Positions 32,091-43,799 of a stretch of 64,000 nucleotides of DNA are shown in pieces (position 1 is the stretch's first letter; every line of letters begins with the position of its first letter). The notes below the pieces were generated by a model. It was not told the origin of the DNA. It did no database searches and was given only the letters and a program-made list of their open reading frames with translations. The DNA lies in the NCBI RefSeq assembly GCF_039555335.1, contig NC_092647.1:14990094-15054093 (forward strand). Direction: 5' to 3'. Made by a program: the position numbers and the translations under genes. Origin of the DNA: Amphiura filiformis (lineage: Eukaryota; Echinodermata; Ophiuroidea; Amphilepidida; Amphiuridae).

Positions 32091-32590
32091 AAAAACAAGG
32101 ATCGACCAAGCATCAATGGTTCTATTGCCTTAATTTACAATTTGAGGGTAAATGGGTCAAAAGCATGCAATTTTGCACATGTTCTTACAATTGTAGTTAC
32201 AAAATTCAAACACTTGGCACAAGTCTTATGTATTCAAAATTTTGAGTATGTGCTATGAGTTTGCTCATAATTTTAACATTTTATGTTAATTTTGATAATT
32301 AAAAATTAGGATGCATAACCTGAAATTAGTCATAGCACAAGTCCTTGGGCTTGATTGTCACAACATATGAAAAAACACCCTAATACACATGTTTTAAGCC
32401 CTATTTCCAAAAATTGGCCAAAAAGTTTAAGTTTGACTTTTATTGCCAATTAATACTAACTAAAGGATTAGGATTTAGCTATGTTATATTTTGAATAACA
32501 GTTTAGTGCTGTATTTTTCTGGAATATGGATTAGGCCAAATACGTCTCAGTTGCTTTACGAAGTGACTAATTCTGTTTGTACTTGAAATA

Positions 32591-33112
32591 CAGTAAGCCA
32601 AAAAATTAAGGTACCAGTTATGTTCACCCCTTGTATGTCCTAAATAAAGACAGCTATGTCATAATTGGAACCAGCAGCCAATAGCTGCATCTTTTAGCTC
32701 GAATTTAAGACCTCATTTGTTGAAATTGTTTAAGAAATAAAGATATGACGATCCATAAACCCAAGGAAGATGCCAATTTAAAAGTTGCAGTTCGCTCCAT
32801 TGCGTGCTCCATTGATTTGCACACAATGCGTTCACGAACAAGAGAACCAGCGCAGTGCTTCCATTGCTTATGTTAAAATTAGTGTTGTGCTTTCATTGAT
32901 TATAGAACACAAAAGTGCAACTTTTGATTTTGTTTCTTTATGAGGTTTTAGACCACTGTTACTTTAACTTTCAACCAATTTCAACAAATGAGGTCTTAAA
33001 TCAGAGCTAAAGAGTGTAGGTATTAGCTGCTTGTTTTAATTTTGACACATTTTTCTTTATTTAGGATATACAGGGGTGAACACAACTGGTACCTTAATTT
33101 TTTGGCTTACTG
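32591..33112. mobile_element. Mariner-like MITE with TA duplication
   Basis: Starts CAGTAAGCCAAAAAATTAAG and ends with its complement at 33112, flanked by TA (32589-32590; 33113-33114). The terminal repeats run about 60 bp and further inner matches (TTTAAGACCTCATTTGTTGA) extend the arms. The CAGT start and TA site fit Tc1/mariner derivatives. Confidence 0.85.
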
Positions 33113-33180
33113 TATACATGTATCCATGTCCTTGTACTGATTACAGCATACACTGCTATGGACACCTTTGTTATGCTTAC

Positions 33181-33307
33181 TTTGGTAAGGAAGCGTTTTT
33201 TACACATCTCGTATGGTCTTCCTTTCTTCAATGCTTCATGGGCTTGTATTGGACTATCAAAGATGTAACCACTTTTACGTAGTTGCTTCTTCTTGATCTC
33301 ACTCAAG
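33181..33307 (-). CDS. ZRANB3: ZRANB3 exon 14
   Basis: 127 nt; its first base completes a Ser codon, then LSEIKKKQLRKSGYIFDSPI and KKRFLTK. This matches human QRVIRKSGQLFCSP and TKRYITK. It continues the substrate-recognition region. Acceptor aataccacag, donor gtaagc. Confidence 0.95.
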
Positions 33308-34310
33308 CTGTGGTATTAAGAAAATAAATAACATCCCACAGGAATGTAAGAAAATATTGTTTTGTAAACACAAGAGGTTTTTAAAACCTCTATTAAAATA
33401 ACTGTGCATCGGTTATTTGGAGAGTATTGTGAAAAATCTAAACATTTTGCCTTTGGAACAGAGGAATATAATATTCCGAGGTGCAAAGCAAAATGTTTAG
33501 ATTTTTCACAATGCGCGACATATTACCGATGCAAAGTTCTTGACCTCAATCATAACCGTCTCTTCACTGCAAAAAACAACACAAAATTTTCCTTAAAAGT
33601 TTGTAAACAATTTTTACATTTTGCCTTTCCAAAAATCAAACAGGCTAAAACAGGACGACCAATAACAAAAGTGCAAATCACAATCTGTCCAAATATGGTA
33701 GCGCGCAATCAAAATACGCTGGCGAGCGCGTGCACAGTTTGTTTGACGCACAACACTGTGCGTGTGGAGTTGTGGCAATTGTGAGATATTAATGACCTCA
33801 ATTTGCGTTTACCTTTTTACAAACAACAAAATATGATTGGATCGCACGCATCGCATATATTCTTGAGGTTATGAATTGCAATCATGCACCTTAAAACTAC
33901 ATTAACTATTTCAACATATCCAGAAATTGCTGGCCCTGCAGTTGGAGAGAATTCAGTCTCTAGTGGTTCTCGGGAAGAAGAGCGACAGGGAAACTTACAC
34001 TGATCTGATGGAAAGTGGGCAGGCACTTCTGAAATGTTACCCACACTGCAGCAAAATTATTTGACAGTCGCATAGGGAAGGGAGGTGTTATTAACCCCAT
34101 GAGAACTACCTGCCAATTATTCAAAAAGAAGTTTTCATTATCAATTGGCCCAATCAGCAACATTGTTAGAATAATTTCACCACACAAAAAAAAATGGGGG
34201 TGAATTATCCATTCTGATTGGTAGTAAAAATGAAGATATCATGTAATTGACCAATCAGAGGCAATGTTAGATGGGCAGGTAGTACTCATGGGGTTAATTA
34301 TTTAACCTAC
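33308..34310. other. ZRANB3 intron 13
   Basis: Contains a 127-bp palindrome (33407-33533: GCATCGGTTAT, and ATTGTGAAAAATCTAAACAT with its complement) and a TTAA-flanked MITE (34095-34293). Otherwise nothing recognised. Confidence 0.75.
34095..34293. mobile_element. TTAA-flanked piggyBac-like MITE
   Basis: CCCCATGAGAACTACCTGCC at 34095 faces GGCAGGTAGTACTCATGGGG at 34293, with TTAA on both sides (34091-34094; 34294-34297). A shorter relative lies at 49955-50042, also between TTAA sites. TTAA plus CCC ends fit piggyBac-type movement. Confidence 0.8.
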
Positions 34311-34441
34311 CTATTCCATTCCCTGACAAATCTGCGAGCTAGCAGCAGGTTGTTAGGGTGGTGCAGCAATCTGGGAAGGGAATCCAAATCACGATGCTGA
34401 ACATCCAATGCTAAGAAAAAGCACTGCAAAGGCACCTGGTC
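34311..34441 (-). CDS. ZRANB3: ZRANB3 exon 13
   Basis: 131 nt, phase 0 in, 2 out. It encodes DQVPLQCFFLALDVQHRDLD, then LLLARRFVREWN; human ZRANB3 has FRFVREW here. It falls in the region between NZF and HNH known as the substrate-recognition segment. Acceptor tgtttcag, donor gtaggt. Confidence 0.95.
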
Positions 34442-35117
34442 CTGAAACAAATAAAAAGCAATCAAAACATTCTGTTAAAACAGACAGAGGAAAGGCTAGT
34501 GCCCCCTTTAGTGAACATTCAACAAATACATTACCCTATTCTTTCCAGTGTAAAATGGCAGCCATTGAATTTTCTCAACTCTAAAGCAACTGGTTGCTTC
34601 AAATGTAAGTTTTTGCAAATACCAAGATCTAGGTGGTCGTAAAAGATGAAAAAGAGTAAATGGTCAATAGATACAAACCGTCGAATGGGATTGATGTTTT
34701 GTAATTGCCCAGGCCCGAATGCACATTATTATTTAGCAAATTTATATTTCTAAAAGCCTCAAAATTTCCTGAAAATTACACACCGAAGATAATTTCAACT
34801 CAAATAGTCCTGGAGTAGGCCTTCAAATAAGCAAACTGGAACCAGGAGCAATTTGTTTCTGAACATTGCTCCTGGTTCACTGAAATTTTACAAGAACCAG
34901 GAGCAATTTCTAAAGAAACAGGAGCAATTTTCAATCTTTTTCTGTGTATACAATACAGCATACAAGCACTACTGCATCAAGAGCAGAAATGGAACCAGGA
35001 GCAATTTGTTTCAGAAAATTGCTCCTAGTTCACATGAATTTTACAAAGACCAGGAGCAATTAGTGGGTTTCCGAGGGCAAATTTGCTCCCCACGTCAGGA
35101 AGAAGATTATTTCTTAC
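34442..35117. other. ZRANB3 intron 12 with a hairpin repeat
   Basis: About 250 bp downstream of the exon 12 donor, GAACCAGGAGCAAT and its exact complement form a 14-bp stem (34839-34878). A second, similar hairpin lies at about 34992-35031, and single GACCAGGAGCAATT copies follow. The repeat ends ~50 bp from the donor. Confidence 0.7.
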
Positions 35118-37361
35118 CTTATCATGTAAGTAGATTCTATCTGTATATTTACTAGCACAGAACAGGAATGCTTCATACACTTGGATGGGTTCAGGTGTAT
35201 CATCTTCCGATTTGCCTCCCTCATCGTCTTCTGATATACCATGATCTCCTGAGATAATCTCCTTGGATTGGCCGCATTCTCCCTCAGCATTCCTTGGTTC
35301 CCCAGTGACATCCGGCGTAAGACCCATCTCAAATTTATCCAACTGGTCTACCATCTCAGAGTCTGTGAAGCTGTCGATATCGTCACTGAACATTGACATC
35401 TCTTGGCAAGTCGAGTTGCTTGAATCATTTTGAGTAACTTGTGACTCACTCGGCACTGGTTTACTGTGCGTACTGCTACCTTGAGATAGACCAGTTACTA
35501 CAGATTCAGTAGGAGTCACTTTACTTTGTTCATTGCTATGAGATGGCTCCGTTACCATGGTTATCGGAGATTTACAAAAAGTTGGTTTTCTTTGTTTATT
35601 ACCATCTGGAGATGGACCAGTTACTAGAGATTCAGTAGGAGCAACTTTACTTTGTTTGTTGCCATGAGACGGTTCAGTAACCATGGCAATTGGTGATTTA
35701 CAAGAAGTTGGTTTTCTTTGTTTATTACCATCTGGAGATGGGCCAGTTGAATGTCTTGATCTGCTTCTGCTTCTCTTTCTTTTTATTTTGAAAGTTGACG
35801 GCTTGATGATGATATCAGACTGTTCTGAGGATGAAAGGTGGTCTATTGATTCATCTTCCGTTGTTATGGTCGTGTCATTTCCTACACTTTCATTGTTAGT
35901 TTCTATGCAGTCCAACTGGACTACGTCAGTCTCTGAGCAAAGCTGATTGCCTGCAACAACTGAGCTAGTCTTAGCACTTGGACTATTTATAGTTCTGTTA
36001 GCATCAGCAGCTGTTGGTGTTTCAAAATTAGTAGTGACGGAATTTTGATTTTGTCCATCATTTGATGATACTTTATCATCCGACTCTGCAAATAAATCAC
36101 CACTACCAACAGGACTATCAGAGTCTATTATGACATCGCTATCACTTCCAATACTCATTGGACTTACTGGCTCAATGTCTAGATTATCATTACATGTGTC
36201 ATCGTTAGAGCTAGCTGCTGTTGTGACATCATCAGTATGTGTGCTTACATCATCAATATGTGTGCTTGTATCATCAGTTATCGTGTCACTGTTGTCAGTA
36301 GTTTCAATAATGATATCACTAGTTGCAGCTGCATGAGTTGTATTTTTCTGGCTTGCACTGATTATTCCTTCCACATTTTCTTTCTTTTCTGCAAGGTTTG
36401 AGGTAGTAGCACTGGACTCTGTTTCATTTGAATTCAAGGTAATACTGTTAGGGTTACAATGTTCTAATGTCTTTGCCCTACTCCTGGTTGTGACAGTCTT
36501 CTTAGGAGTGTTGCAAATCTCACAAAATGGCAAAGCACCATGGTTTTCAAATGTACATGCACTGCAATTCCACTTAATTTGACCCTGTTGAATATCATCT
36601 CTTTGCTTGCTGCCACCTGGTGTTGACCTATCATCAACTGATGAACTTTCACCTCTAGTTAAAGTACCTGGTGTAGGTGTGACACAATCTAATTCTGGTC
36701 TTGCTCTTCTAGGTGATGGGGTACTTAATTCATTTCTGACTTTGTGAGATTTAGAGCAAGATGGTATGTTTGGTGGTATGTCATTAGATGTAGCTTCACC
36801 AGTTGTATGATCAGATGATAGACTTGTGCTCTTTCTTTTTCTAGGTCTGCGACGGATAATGCTAACCATATCGGGCAGTTCATCATCTGTTCCGCTTGGT
36901 GCCGGCTTTTTAGCTCCTCTATCATTTTCTCCAGTACTCTTCAAAACCTGAACATCATTTCTGTTCTGAACAGTCTGATTACTAGTACTCTTAACAACTC
37001 TGTGTTTTTCTTGCTCAGCAGTGTCATTTAATACGCTCTTTCTGATTGGGTGATACTTTGAAGGATCCACAAAATCCTCCAATGAGGATCGTCTATTGCC
37101 ATCCTCACTATCAGCAGTAGATAAGACACCAGTTTGTATTGGCTCAGAAACTGGCAGGTCATCATCACTACTATCAAAGATGATTGGTGATTGGTCAAGA
37201 CCCAAAGGCTCACAACTTTTGGATGGAGTTGTGACGCTACTTCCTTTAAGCTTGCTGACTTTTGGAGAAGCTTTGCCACTAGCTGTTCTTTTCCTTTTCT
37301 TCCCCTTAGTACTGCCTAGTGGGGCGAAGAAGTTCCTTATATCCTGGGTTTTGTCTTGCCT
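35118..37361 (-). CDS. ZRANB3: ZRANB3 exon 12: giant exon with PIP-like box and NZF finger
   Basis: 2244 nt, 748 codons, phase 0 at both ends. It opens RQDKTQDIRNFFAP, where TQDIRNFF corresponds to the human PIP box QHDIRSFF but has Thr in the Gln position. A basic NLS-like KGKKRKRTASGK follows. The RanBP2-type NZF finger lies at about 36507-36575 (WNCSACTFEN, then FCEIC), with four cysteines, the Trp and the Asn all present; in vertebrates it binds K63-linked ubiquitin. Most of the rest is Ser/Thr/Asp-rich and probably disordered, with several short hydrophobic-acidic motifs (IIFDSSDDD, IIIETTD, VIIDSDS) and a 42-residue tandem duplication (about 35490-35750). The last 30 residues (EAFLFCASKYTDRIYLHDK) enter the conserved downstream region. 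The frame stays open upstream to an ATG at 37382, but that lies in the intron. Confidence 0.95.
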
Positions 37362-37649
37362 CTGAAAAATTGAAAACAACATTGGAAATAATTAAGCAAA
37401 CACTGTTGTTGTTACTATTGTTTATTTTTATTTAATGAAATTGACAAAAAGTTGAACAATAATAATCATAACCAAAGTATTTATTACATAACAACCTTTT
37501 TCATGCAACCAGATTGAATTCAACAGGTATTCGGGTTTTGATTGAGCAAACTTCAATCAAAACCAAAATTGTCATTGGCGTAATAAGCCCTGGGTTTTGT
37601 TGAAAAGGGTTTCATTGTCCTGTAGATCAATAAAAGGTGGTGCCATGCG

Positions 37650-38320
37650 TGTTGTGACATCAGTCCAACACCTGTTGTGCATCCATGCCCTGTGTCGAGT
37701 CGCGTGCCAGTAGCCAATCATAGGCGGCGGTTCTGGGGGCGTGGCTGTTTTCTCAGAAATTATTGCCGGGAAAATTCATAAGCTGTTTCGATACCATCCG
37801 AAGAGGTCAGGAAAATTTTAAAATCTTTTGATGTAAAGAGATAAACTTAACATTGAAGGAAGCTTACGGCACGTCACCAAGTGTGTTGGAGACAGAAACT
37901 GGAAATAATGATTGGGATATCGTGTATTAATTTACGCAAAATCAAGAAGGATATAACTTCGTAAAATATGGCGAACCGCAATAGAACTTGAACTTCCGGC
38001 GGTATCCATCGTGTACAAAAACTACAATAACAATGGGTCGTGAAAGATGTACGAAAATCAATGTTCTTCACATTCGTTGCGACGTAAAAAGTGATGTTGT
38101 AAAATCGACATTTATTCATGGTGATTGACTAAACAGTGCCGTGACTTGGTATTAACAAGTTGACAATCTAGTAATTGTCATCGTGAATTTGGCGTATCGT
38201 CAGCGGAGAAGTGAGAAGAGAAGGCCCGGGAGAAGGCGCCATCTTGTATTTAAGACGAGGCGAGATTGGACAACTTCAATCACTGACGGGATGATACTTG
38301 GAAAACAAGGGTGAGAAAAT
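37650..38320. promoter_or_regulatory. CpG-containing promoter-like island in intron 11
   Basis: This part is visibly richer in CpG than its surroundings. It includes a YY1-like GGCGCCATCTTG (38235-38246; AAGATGGCGCC on the minus strand), a TATTTAAG box just beside it (38248-38255) and a splice-donor-like AACAAGGGTGAGAAAA at about 38303-38318 on the plus strand. It could be an alternative ZRANB3 promoter (minus) or the start of a plus-strand transcript. Inference only. Confidence 0.35.
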
Positions 38321-41300
38321 TATAGTAGTCATGATTATGAAGAAGAGGCGGAATTTGATGGGAATTTGATGTGTTGATATAATTAATTTAAGCTGTTAAG
38401 TGGGTCTGTATACATTAATTAAAAGCCCCGGGTGAAAACTGACTTCATACTTAGCCGCGGCGAATAATTGTTTATTAAATCCAGTCACTGAATCAATATT
38501 TACTAAAATCCAGGTTGAGATCACGTGATCGCTTATTTTATGAATGAAACAGGCAGGCGTGGAAACAGGCATAGAATCTCTGTCACGATTATAATTTGAG
38601 GTTGCTTAGGTTTAATTTCGGGTTGTGTTTCTAGATTTTCGTGTGTTCATTCCCAAATTGTAAAACAAAAATTGTTATTTCATCCGTAGTGGGGGTTTTC
38701 GTTACTTGTTATATTTGATACATTGTTTTTCTAACAAATAAGGAAAATTTATAAAAAATTTCACGATTTTCAGCGAGTTAAATTATCACAAAACAATTTA
38801 CTTTAGACATTGCATTAAAAACACAGCTAGATCGCGTTCATGCAAGCAGTTTGATGTTTGTCCTCCAACATGGCAGGACTCTTACAGTAAGGCGGGCTTA
38901 CGTAAATGTGTAACGTAGTATTGAATACCTTGGTCTGATTGGCTGTTCAAGGTCATTAAAATAAATACTTGAATATAGATCGTAGGGTTTATAAGGAAAA
39001 AAAAAATATAGATGAATAAAAATAGAAAGCAAATAAATAAATTTGAAAAAAAAAAATAATAATAATAATAATAATAATAATGGAAAAAAAAATATATATA
39101 TATAGATGAATAAAAAATAGAAAAATAATATTAGCCATAAATAAATAATGATTGAAAAAAAATAAAAATAAAAATCTGGTGGTCTATCAACATCATCAGA
39201 GGTAAATAGGCTAAGACTTTTGGATTTCAGAACTGTAAGTCAAAAAATTTATGGAAAAAGTCATCACATGTCAGGTGAAGGATTTTCAGGAAATATGGCA
39301 ATATAGAACACAATGGATAGTTACAATTTCTGGCGGGTCAAAATATATAAGGCAAGATCAATGGAATTGCAAAAAACTTGGTTAAATAAAAGAAAAAATT
39401 AATAAAAATATAGGTTATCAAAGGGCATCGAAAGGCAAATATATAGCTAAAGTTAAATGACATTTTAAGAAGCATGCAGTTTCTTGTGTTCAAAAGCGAA
39501 TCCAAGGTCAAATAAATATACAGATAAAGATCATGAGAGTTATTTAATTGATAAATTAATAATGTTGTTTCAAGGTAGCCACAGGTAAATAAGAAAATGT
39601 GGTTGGAGGGTCATGGAAATTGTTAAAGATGGGAAACAATAAGGGTAATTAAAACGTGCCAAGGTCAGAATGGGGTCAGACTAACCTTTCAACAAATCTT
39701 TGCCCAGGGGTGGGAGTAAGGCGGTTTGCACTCTTTTTAATGTCGCGGTGTTTTAAATGGGCGGTAATGTGAACCTATAAGATAGCTAGCATATTCTATG
39801 ACTATTGCAAGGCTAGATGGGGGGTCACCTGATGATCAAATAAATATTTCTATAATATCAATGAATGTCAAAAAGGGTTGGAGGCCATGAAAGGTGGTGA
39901 AAGGGTGCAATAATGAAGGTCAATTGAGATCATTGGGATGGCAAATTAAGAAACTTTGGGAACTCATGAGCTTGGGGTATATCGCAAGTTAATAATTCAT
40001 AAGATAAATTTAGGTTGCAAGTTTAATTGGAAGCAGGAAGTAATGAAGCAATCAAACATGTAAAAATGGAAGGAAAAATGCAATGAGAATTCGTAATGGG
40101 TTGGGAAAAGACAGCAGTGACAAAACACTTTTTCTCCTTTTAATAATAATACTTTTTAGTAACAACAGGAGCTCCTACATGTTTCCTAATAGGAATAAAA
40201 TAACTTTGTTTTCATTCATTCATTCATGTCATTCATTCATGTCATTCATATTTCATTTTGCTAAATCACCAATCAATAATACAATGTACAAATGTAATTC
40301 AATAATGATATATAATGTTTACATGTGCATGTATGGCGAGTTGGTTCCCTTTCTGTCTTTGTTTTTTCTAATTTATTTCAGACTACGGACAATTAATGCT
40401 GGTGATTAGAAATGGAGGCTTGTCATGTCCCGGAAACTTGTAATTAATAGTGGCTTGAAACTGGTGCAAGACTGTATAAGAATGCAGGGAAGGTGATACA
40501 TTGAACATTTTGTTATCGGAAGCTATCAGATTCAACACCTAGTATCTGAGTCAACTCATGGCTATGATAAGTTGGAAGTATCAGTATCTTTGTTACGAAC
40601 CATTGATCAAAATGAGCACAACACAAAGCCTATGGCATATCAAAATTGGGAACAGGCGTATGAACCTAAATTACAACAATGGTTACTATGTGCTCTCGAC
40701 AGCGAATTACAATGGATGACGAGAACGACTGACAACAATGGCCAGGGCTATGTAAGATCCAAGAAGAAAAACACATGAATTGTTACAGTGCTGATGTAAA
40801 GTGATGTTACAAACAATGGATATTATACATTGTAGGTGACTAAAGCAATTGCAATAGCAAAATAAAAAGATACAGTCGTATAACGATATTGGCATTTGAC
40901 AATTTATCAAACAATAAAGCGATAACCGAAATAAAACTTATTGCAGTATAGAAGATATCACTCTTGAGAAGTCGCCACACTTCAAAAAGCAGCAATGTCA
41001 ATTGATGCATTGGTACATGTATAATCAACACCTAAAACTCTGTCATAGGTGGCAATTATAAGAAGAAAATAGTGATTGAACAATGAACATTGAATAATTA
41101 AATATTGATAGCAGAAATGCATGAAATGATTTAAAGGCCACAATTGAGTACTACTGCACCACTTTAATAATGAAGAGGGTAATCATGTAAATGGCCCAGA
41201 TGAATAAAAATTTGCAAACATTAGATTCAAAAAGGCAAAATATACAGGTATCATATCTATGTTAATGTCTTAACGAATCGGAAATTTGCTTGGGATTGAT

Positions 41301-41789
41301 ATTTGCTAGCCTATTCTACAGGTTATAATAAACACAAATATGTGAAAAATGGTGTATATATGTAAGGTAATAGGACACATAAAAAGCATATTTCTTCACC
41401 TTAATAAAGGCTCAAAATGTCCAGGTAAAGGGGTGCAAAATGCATGTCAAATATTGCTATGGACAGCAAAGTGGAGTGCCATTTAACACAATACTTCCAT
41501 ATTGTTAGATTTACTGGGGGGTAGGCAAGTCCTAGATTAGGTCCTTGGTTGGCATTGTTTCTTTTGCTTTTTACCATTTTGTCCAATATATGAATCAAAA
41601 TGGAGATACATTGCTGCATTTGAGCAAGTCATTGGGAATGTTTTCACATACTTAATATTTAATGTCAATTCCAAATTAGGCTGTTTGGAAATTGAATGGG
41701 GTTGTCCTAATTCGAAATGAGTAATGATTAGGTCCAAGCCAAATATGCTGTTTGGGATTTGAAGTGGGTCGTCTCACTTCAGGACCGTA

Positions 41790-42235
41790 AATGGCATCAG
41801 ATGATATAGCTGTCTGATTAGCGTAAAAGGGTATCAGATGATATTGCTGTCTGATACATATATGATTTCAATGATTGATATATATTGCTTTTAAAGAATA
41901 AGCCAGATGATATAGCTGTCTGAGGCGCTAATGAATTTGAATTTATATCTATTTAAAATATCAGATGATATAGCTGTCTGATTGCGTAAAAAGGGTATCA
42001 GATGATATTGCTGTCTGATACATATATGATTTCAATGATTGATATATATTGCTTTTAAAGAATAAGCCAGATGATATAGCTGTCTGAGGCGCTAATGAAT
42101 TTGAATTTATATCTATTTAAAATATCAGATGATATAGCTGTCTGAAGTGATATTAAAAGTATGAAGATAATATAGACAGTTGATTTCCTGTCAACTGTGT
42201 ATACTCTCAGATGATATAGCTGTCTGAGGTGATAT
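41790..42235. repeat. 164-bp tandem duplication with CAGATGATATAGCTGTCTGA units
   Basis: The 20-mer or close variants occur at 41798, 41835, 41904, 41962, 41999, 42068, 42126 and 42208. Spacing shows an exact 164-bp tandem duplication (41798 to 41962, 41835 to 41999, 41904 to 42068, 41962 to 42126). The unit ends CAGA/TCTG are inverted. Confidence 0.92.
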
Positions 42236-42261
42236 GTGATATTAAATTAAGTATGAAGAAC

Positions 42262-42670
42262 ACAGTTGACAGATTGCAAGGAATGCACATCCACTTATGT
42301 GGGTGAAAGTGCCAGAACCCTTAAAACTCGCTTGGATGAACACACCAGACCCTCCTCGCCTGTTGGCGAACATTCTGCCACGTTTCAGCACGAGATTGAC
42401 TGGGAGGGGGTCCGCGTTTTGGACAAAGAAGAGAACTGGTTCAAGCGAGGAGTTAAAGAGGCCATCAACATAAGGCGAACCAACAGCGACCTTAACAAAG
42501 ACAGAGGACGCCACCACCTCCCAAGATCATACAACCGGCTCATCGTGTCACCGTGATTCTAGCCCTAACGGGCTAGGTCACGTGACCCCTCCAACTTCCC
42601 AGTAACATCAGTTGGCACCGAAGGTCGATGGATGTCGGCCGCAGGCCACCACAGCTAAACAAGTAAGTCG
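42262..42670 (+). mobile_element. Penelope-like element 3' fragment (GIY-YIG domain)
   Basis: The frame 42266-42553 reads LTDCKECTSTYVGESARTLK, then TRLDEH, and later DKEENWFKRGVKEAINIRR and GRHHLPRSYN. This is the C-terminal GIY-YIG endonuclease of Penelope-like retroelements: CxxC, YVGES, RLxEH and the ENWFKRGVKEAI block. The upstream RT is missing, so the copy is 5'-truncated right next to the 164-bp array. GTTGACA/TGTCAAC phrases occur on both sides (42160-42265; 42705-42730). Confidence 0.85.
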
Positions 42671-43799
42671 TGAGAAATTGGTTAAACTTTTCTTTCATTC
42701 ATACAGTTGACACTTGATCAACTGTGTAAATAAAAGGAAATAAAAGATTCGGATGGTAAAGATCCAGCTCCGGCAATAGTTGTGTTTGGTCTACATATTG
42801 TGTCCATAGGACAATAGCAATTGTCTCTTTCCAAACTGCCAATACTATTTTGAAGGTTGTATTGTGTACCACTAATTTTGAAGAAAAAACAGTACCACAA
42901 TTATCAAAGAGAAATACATGCTTCAAATTACTATACATACCATATTCTTGCCATTAACAGCCCATGCCCCTATAAGCACCCACCCAGTGACTTTACAACA
43001 AGCAAACTGTGATATTAGTTTATTAACTGCCCATGCAAATCTGAATCATGGTCTGAAACATACACACTAATGACGATGGATGAATATTTTGTGCCTTTTT
43101 TTACATACAGTCAACTTAAACAATGTAAAAATAAGCGCCCACCTAAAATGACTTTGTTAAGCACCCTGGGTAGGCATGTTCACAAAATTTTCAAGTAGGA
43201 TATTTCACATGGAAATTATTTTGTTTAAAAAGGTGATTATTTAACTTAAAAAATGAGGGGTCAACCATGTCTGTAGGTCAAAAACTAAGCGAAGTTATGG
43301 GCAAATGTCTGTTTTAAAAAACTGCACTTTTCTGCGACCATCATTGACAATGCCTTCCAATGACTTACACTGTACAAAAAAGCATGTAATGCATCATTTT
43401 TTACCACGATGATCCATTTTAAACAAAGCGATTTTATTTTATGAAATCTAACTTTCACTGCATGCTGACTTCTGTATCAAGGATAAAGTACCAGCACTTT
43501 TTAGACTGCGTCGTCAAGTTTCTGGTGTCGAAATTTCAAATTTGTGTATTTCCCTATGGGGATTACACAGTTAAGCCATTGACTGTGAGCTACTGTGGTC
43601 CATACTTTTTGGATTGAATGTCGCCCTCTATAATAAGCAATGTGGACATGTCTACCCTGGGCGCTTTATGGAATGGTAATTCTTAGACTTTGCTCAACTA
43701 AACTGCATTTGAAATCCATACACCCCCGATATGTTTCCCTTACATTAAACAATACATTTAAACTCAATGAAAATTGACAAGTTAAAAGGAATACCTCAC

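Larger units (their letters stand above)
30818..33180. other. ZRANB3 intron 14
   Basis: Holds MITEs at 31284-31709, 31729-32090 and 32591-33112. The stretch 32090-32590 is AT-rich with no recognised feature. Confidence 0.8.
37362..43799. other. ZRANB3 intron 11
   Basis: The largest intron in the window. It holds a GC-rich promoter-like island (37650-38320), (AAT)n and (AT)n tracts (39050-39105), an (ATTC)n tract (40215-40255), the 164-bp duplicated array (41790-42235) and a Penelope-like fragment (42262-42670). 38320-41780 is purine-rich on the plus strand with many AGGTCAAATAA-like phrases and no recognised gene. 42680-43799 shows nothing. Confidence 0.75.

Noticed and set aside
35025..37382. 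Single-exon gene of 785 codons
   Set aside because: The first 7 and last ~31 codons lie beyond consensus acceptor and donor sites, and the frame joins exons 11 and 13 perfectly. It is an internal exon of ZRANB3.
40572..40778. Plus-strand 68-codon frame in intron 11
   Set aside because: No known domain and no convincing flanking splice sites; could belong to a transcript from the intron 11 island but unsupported.
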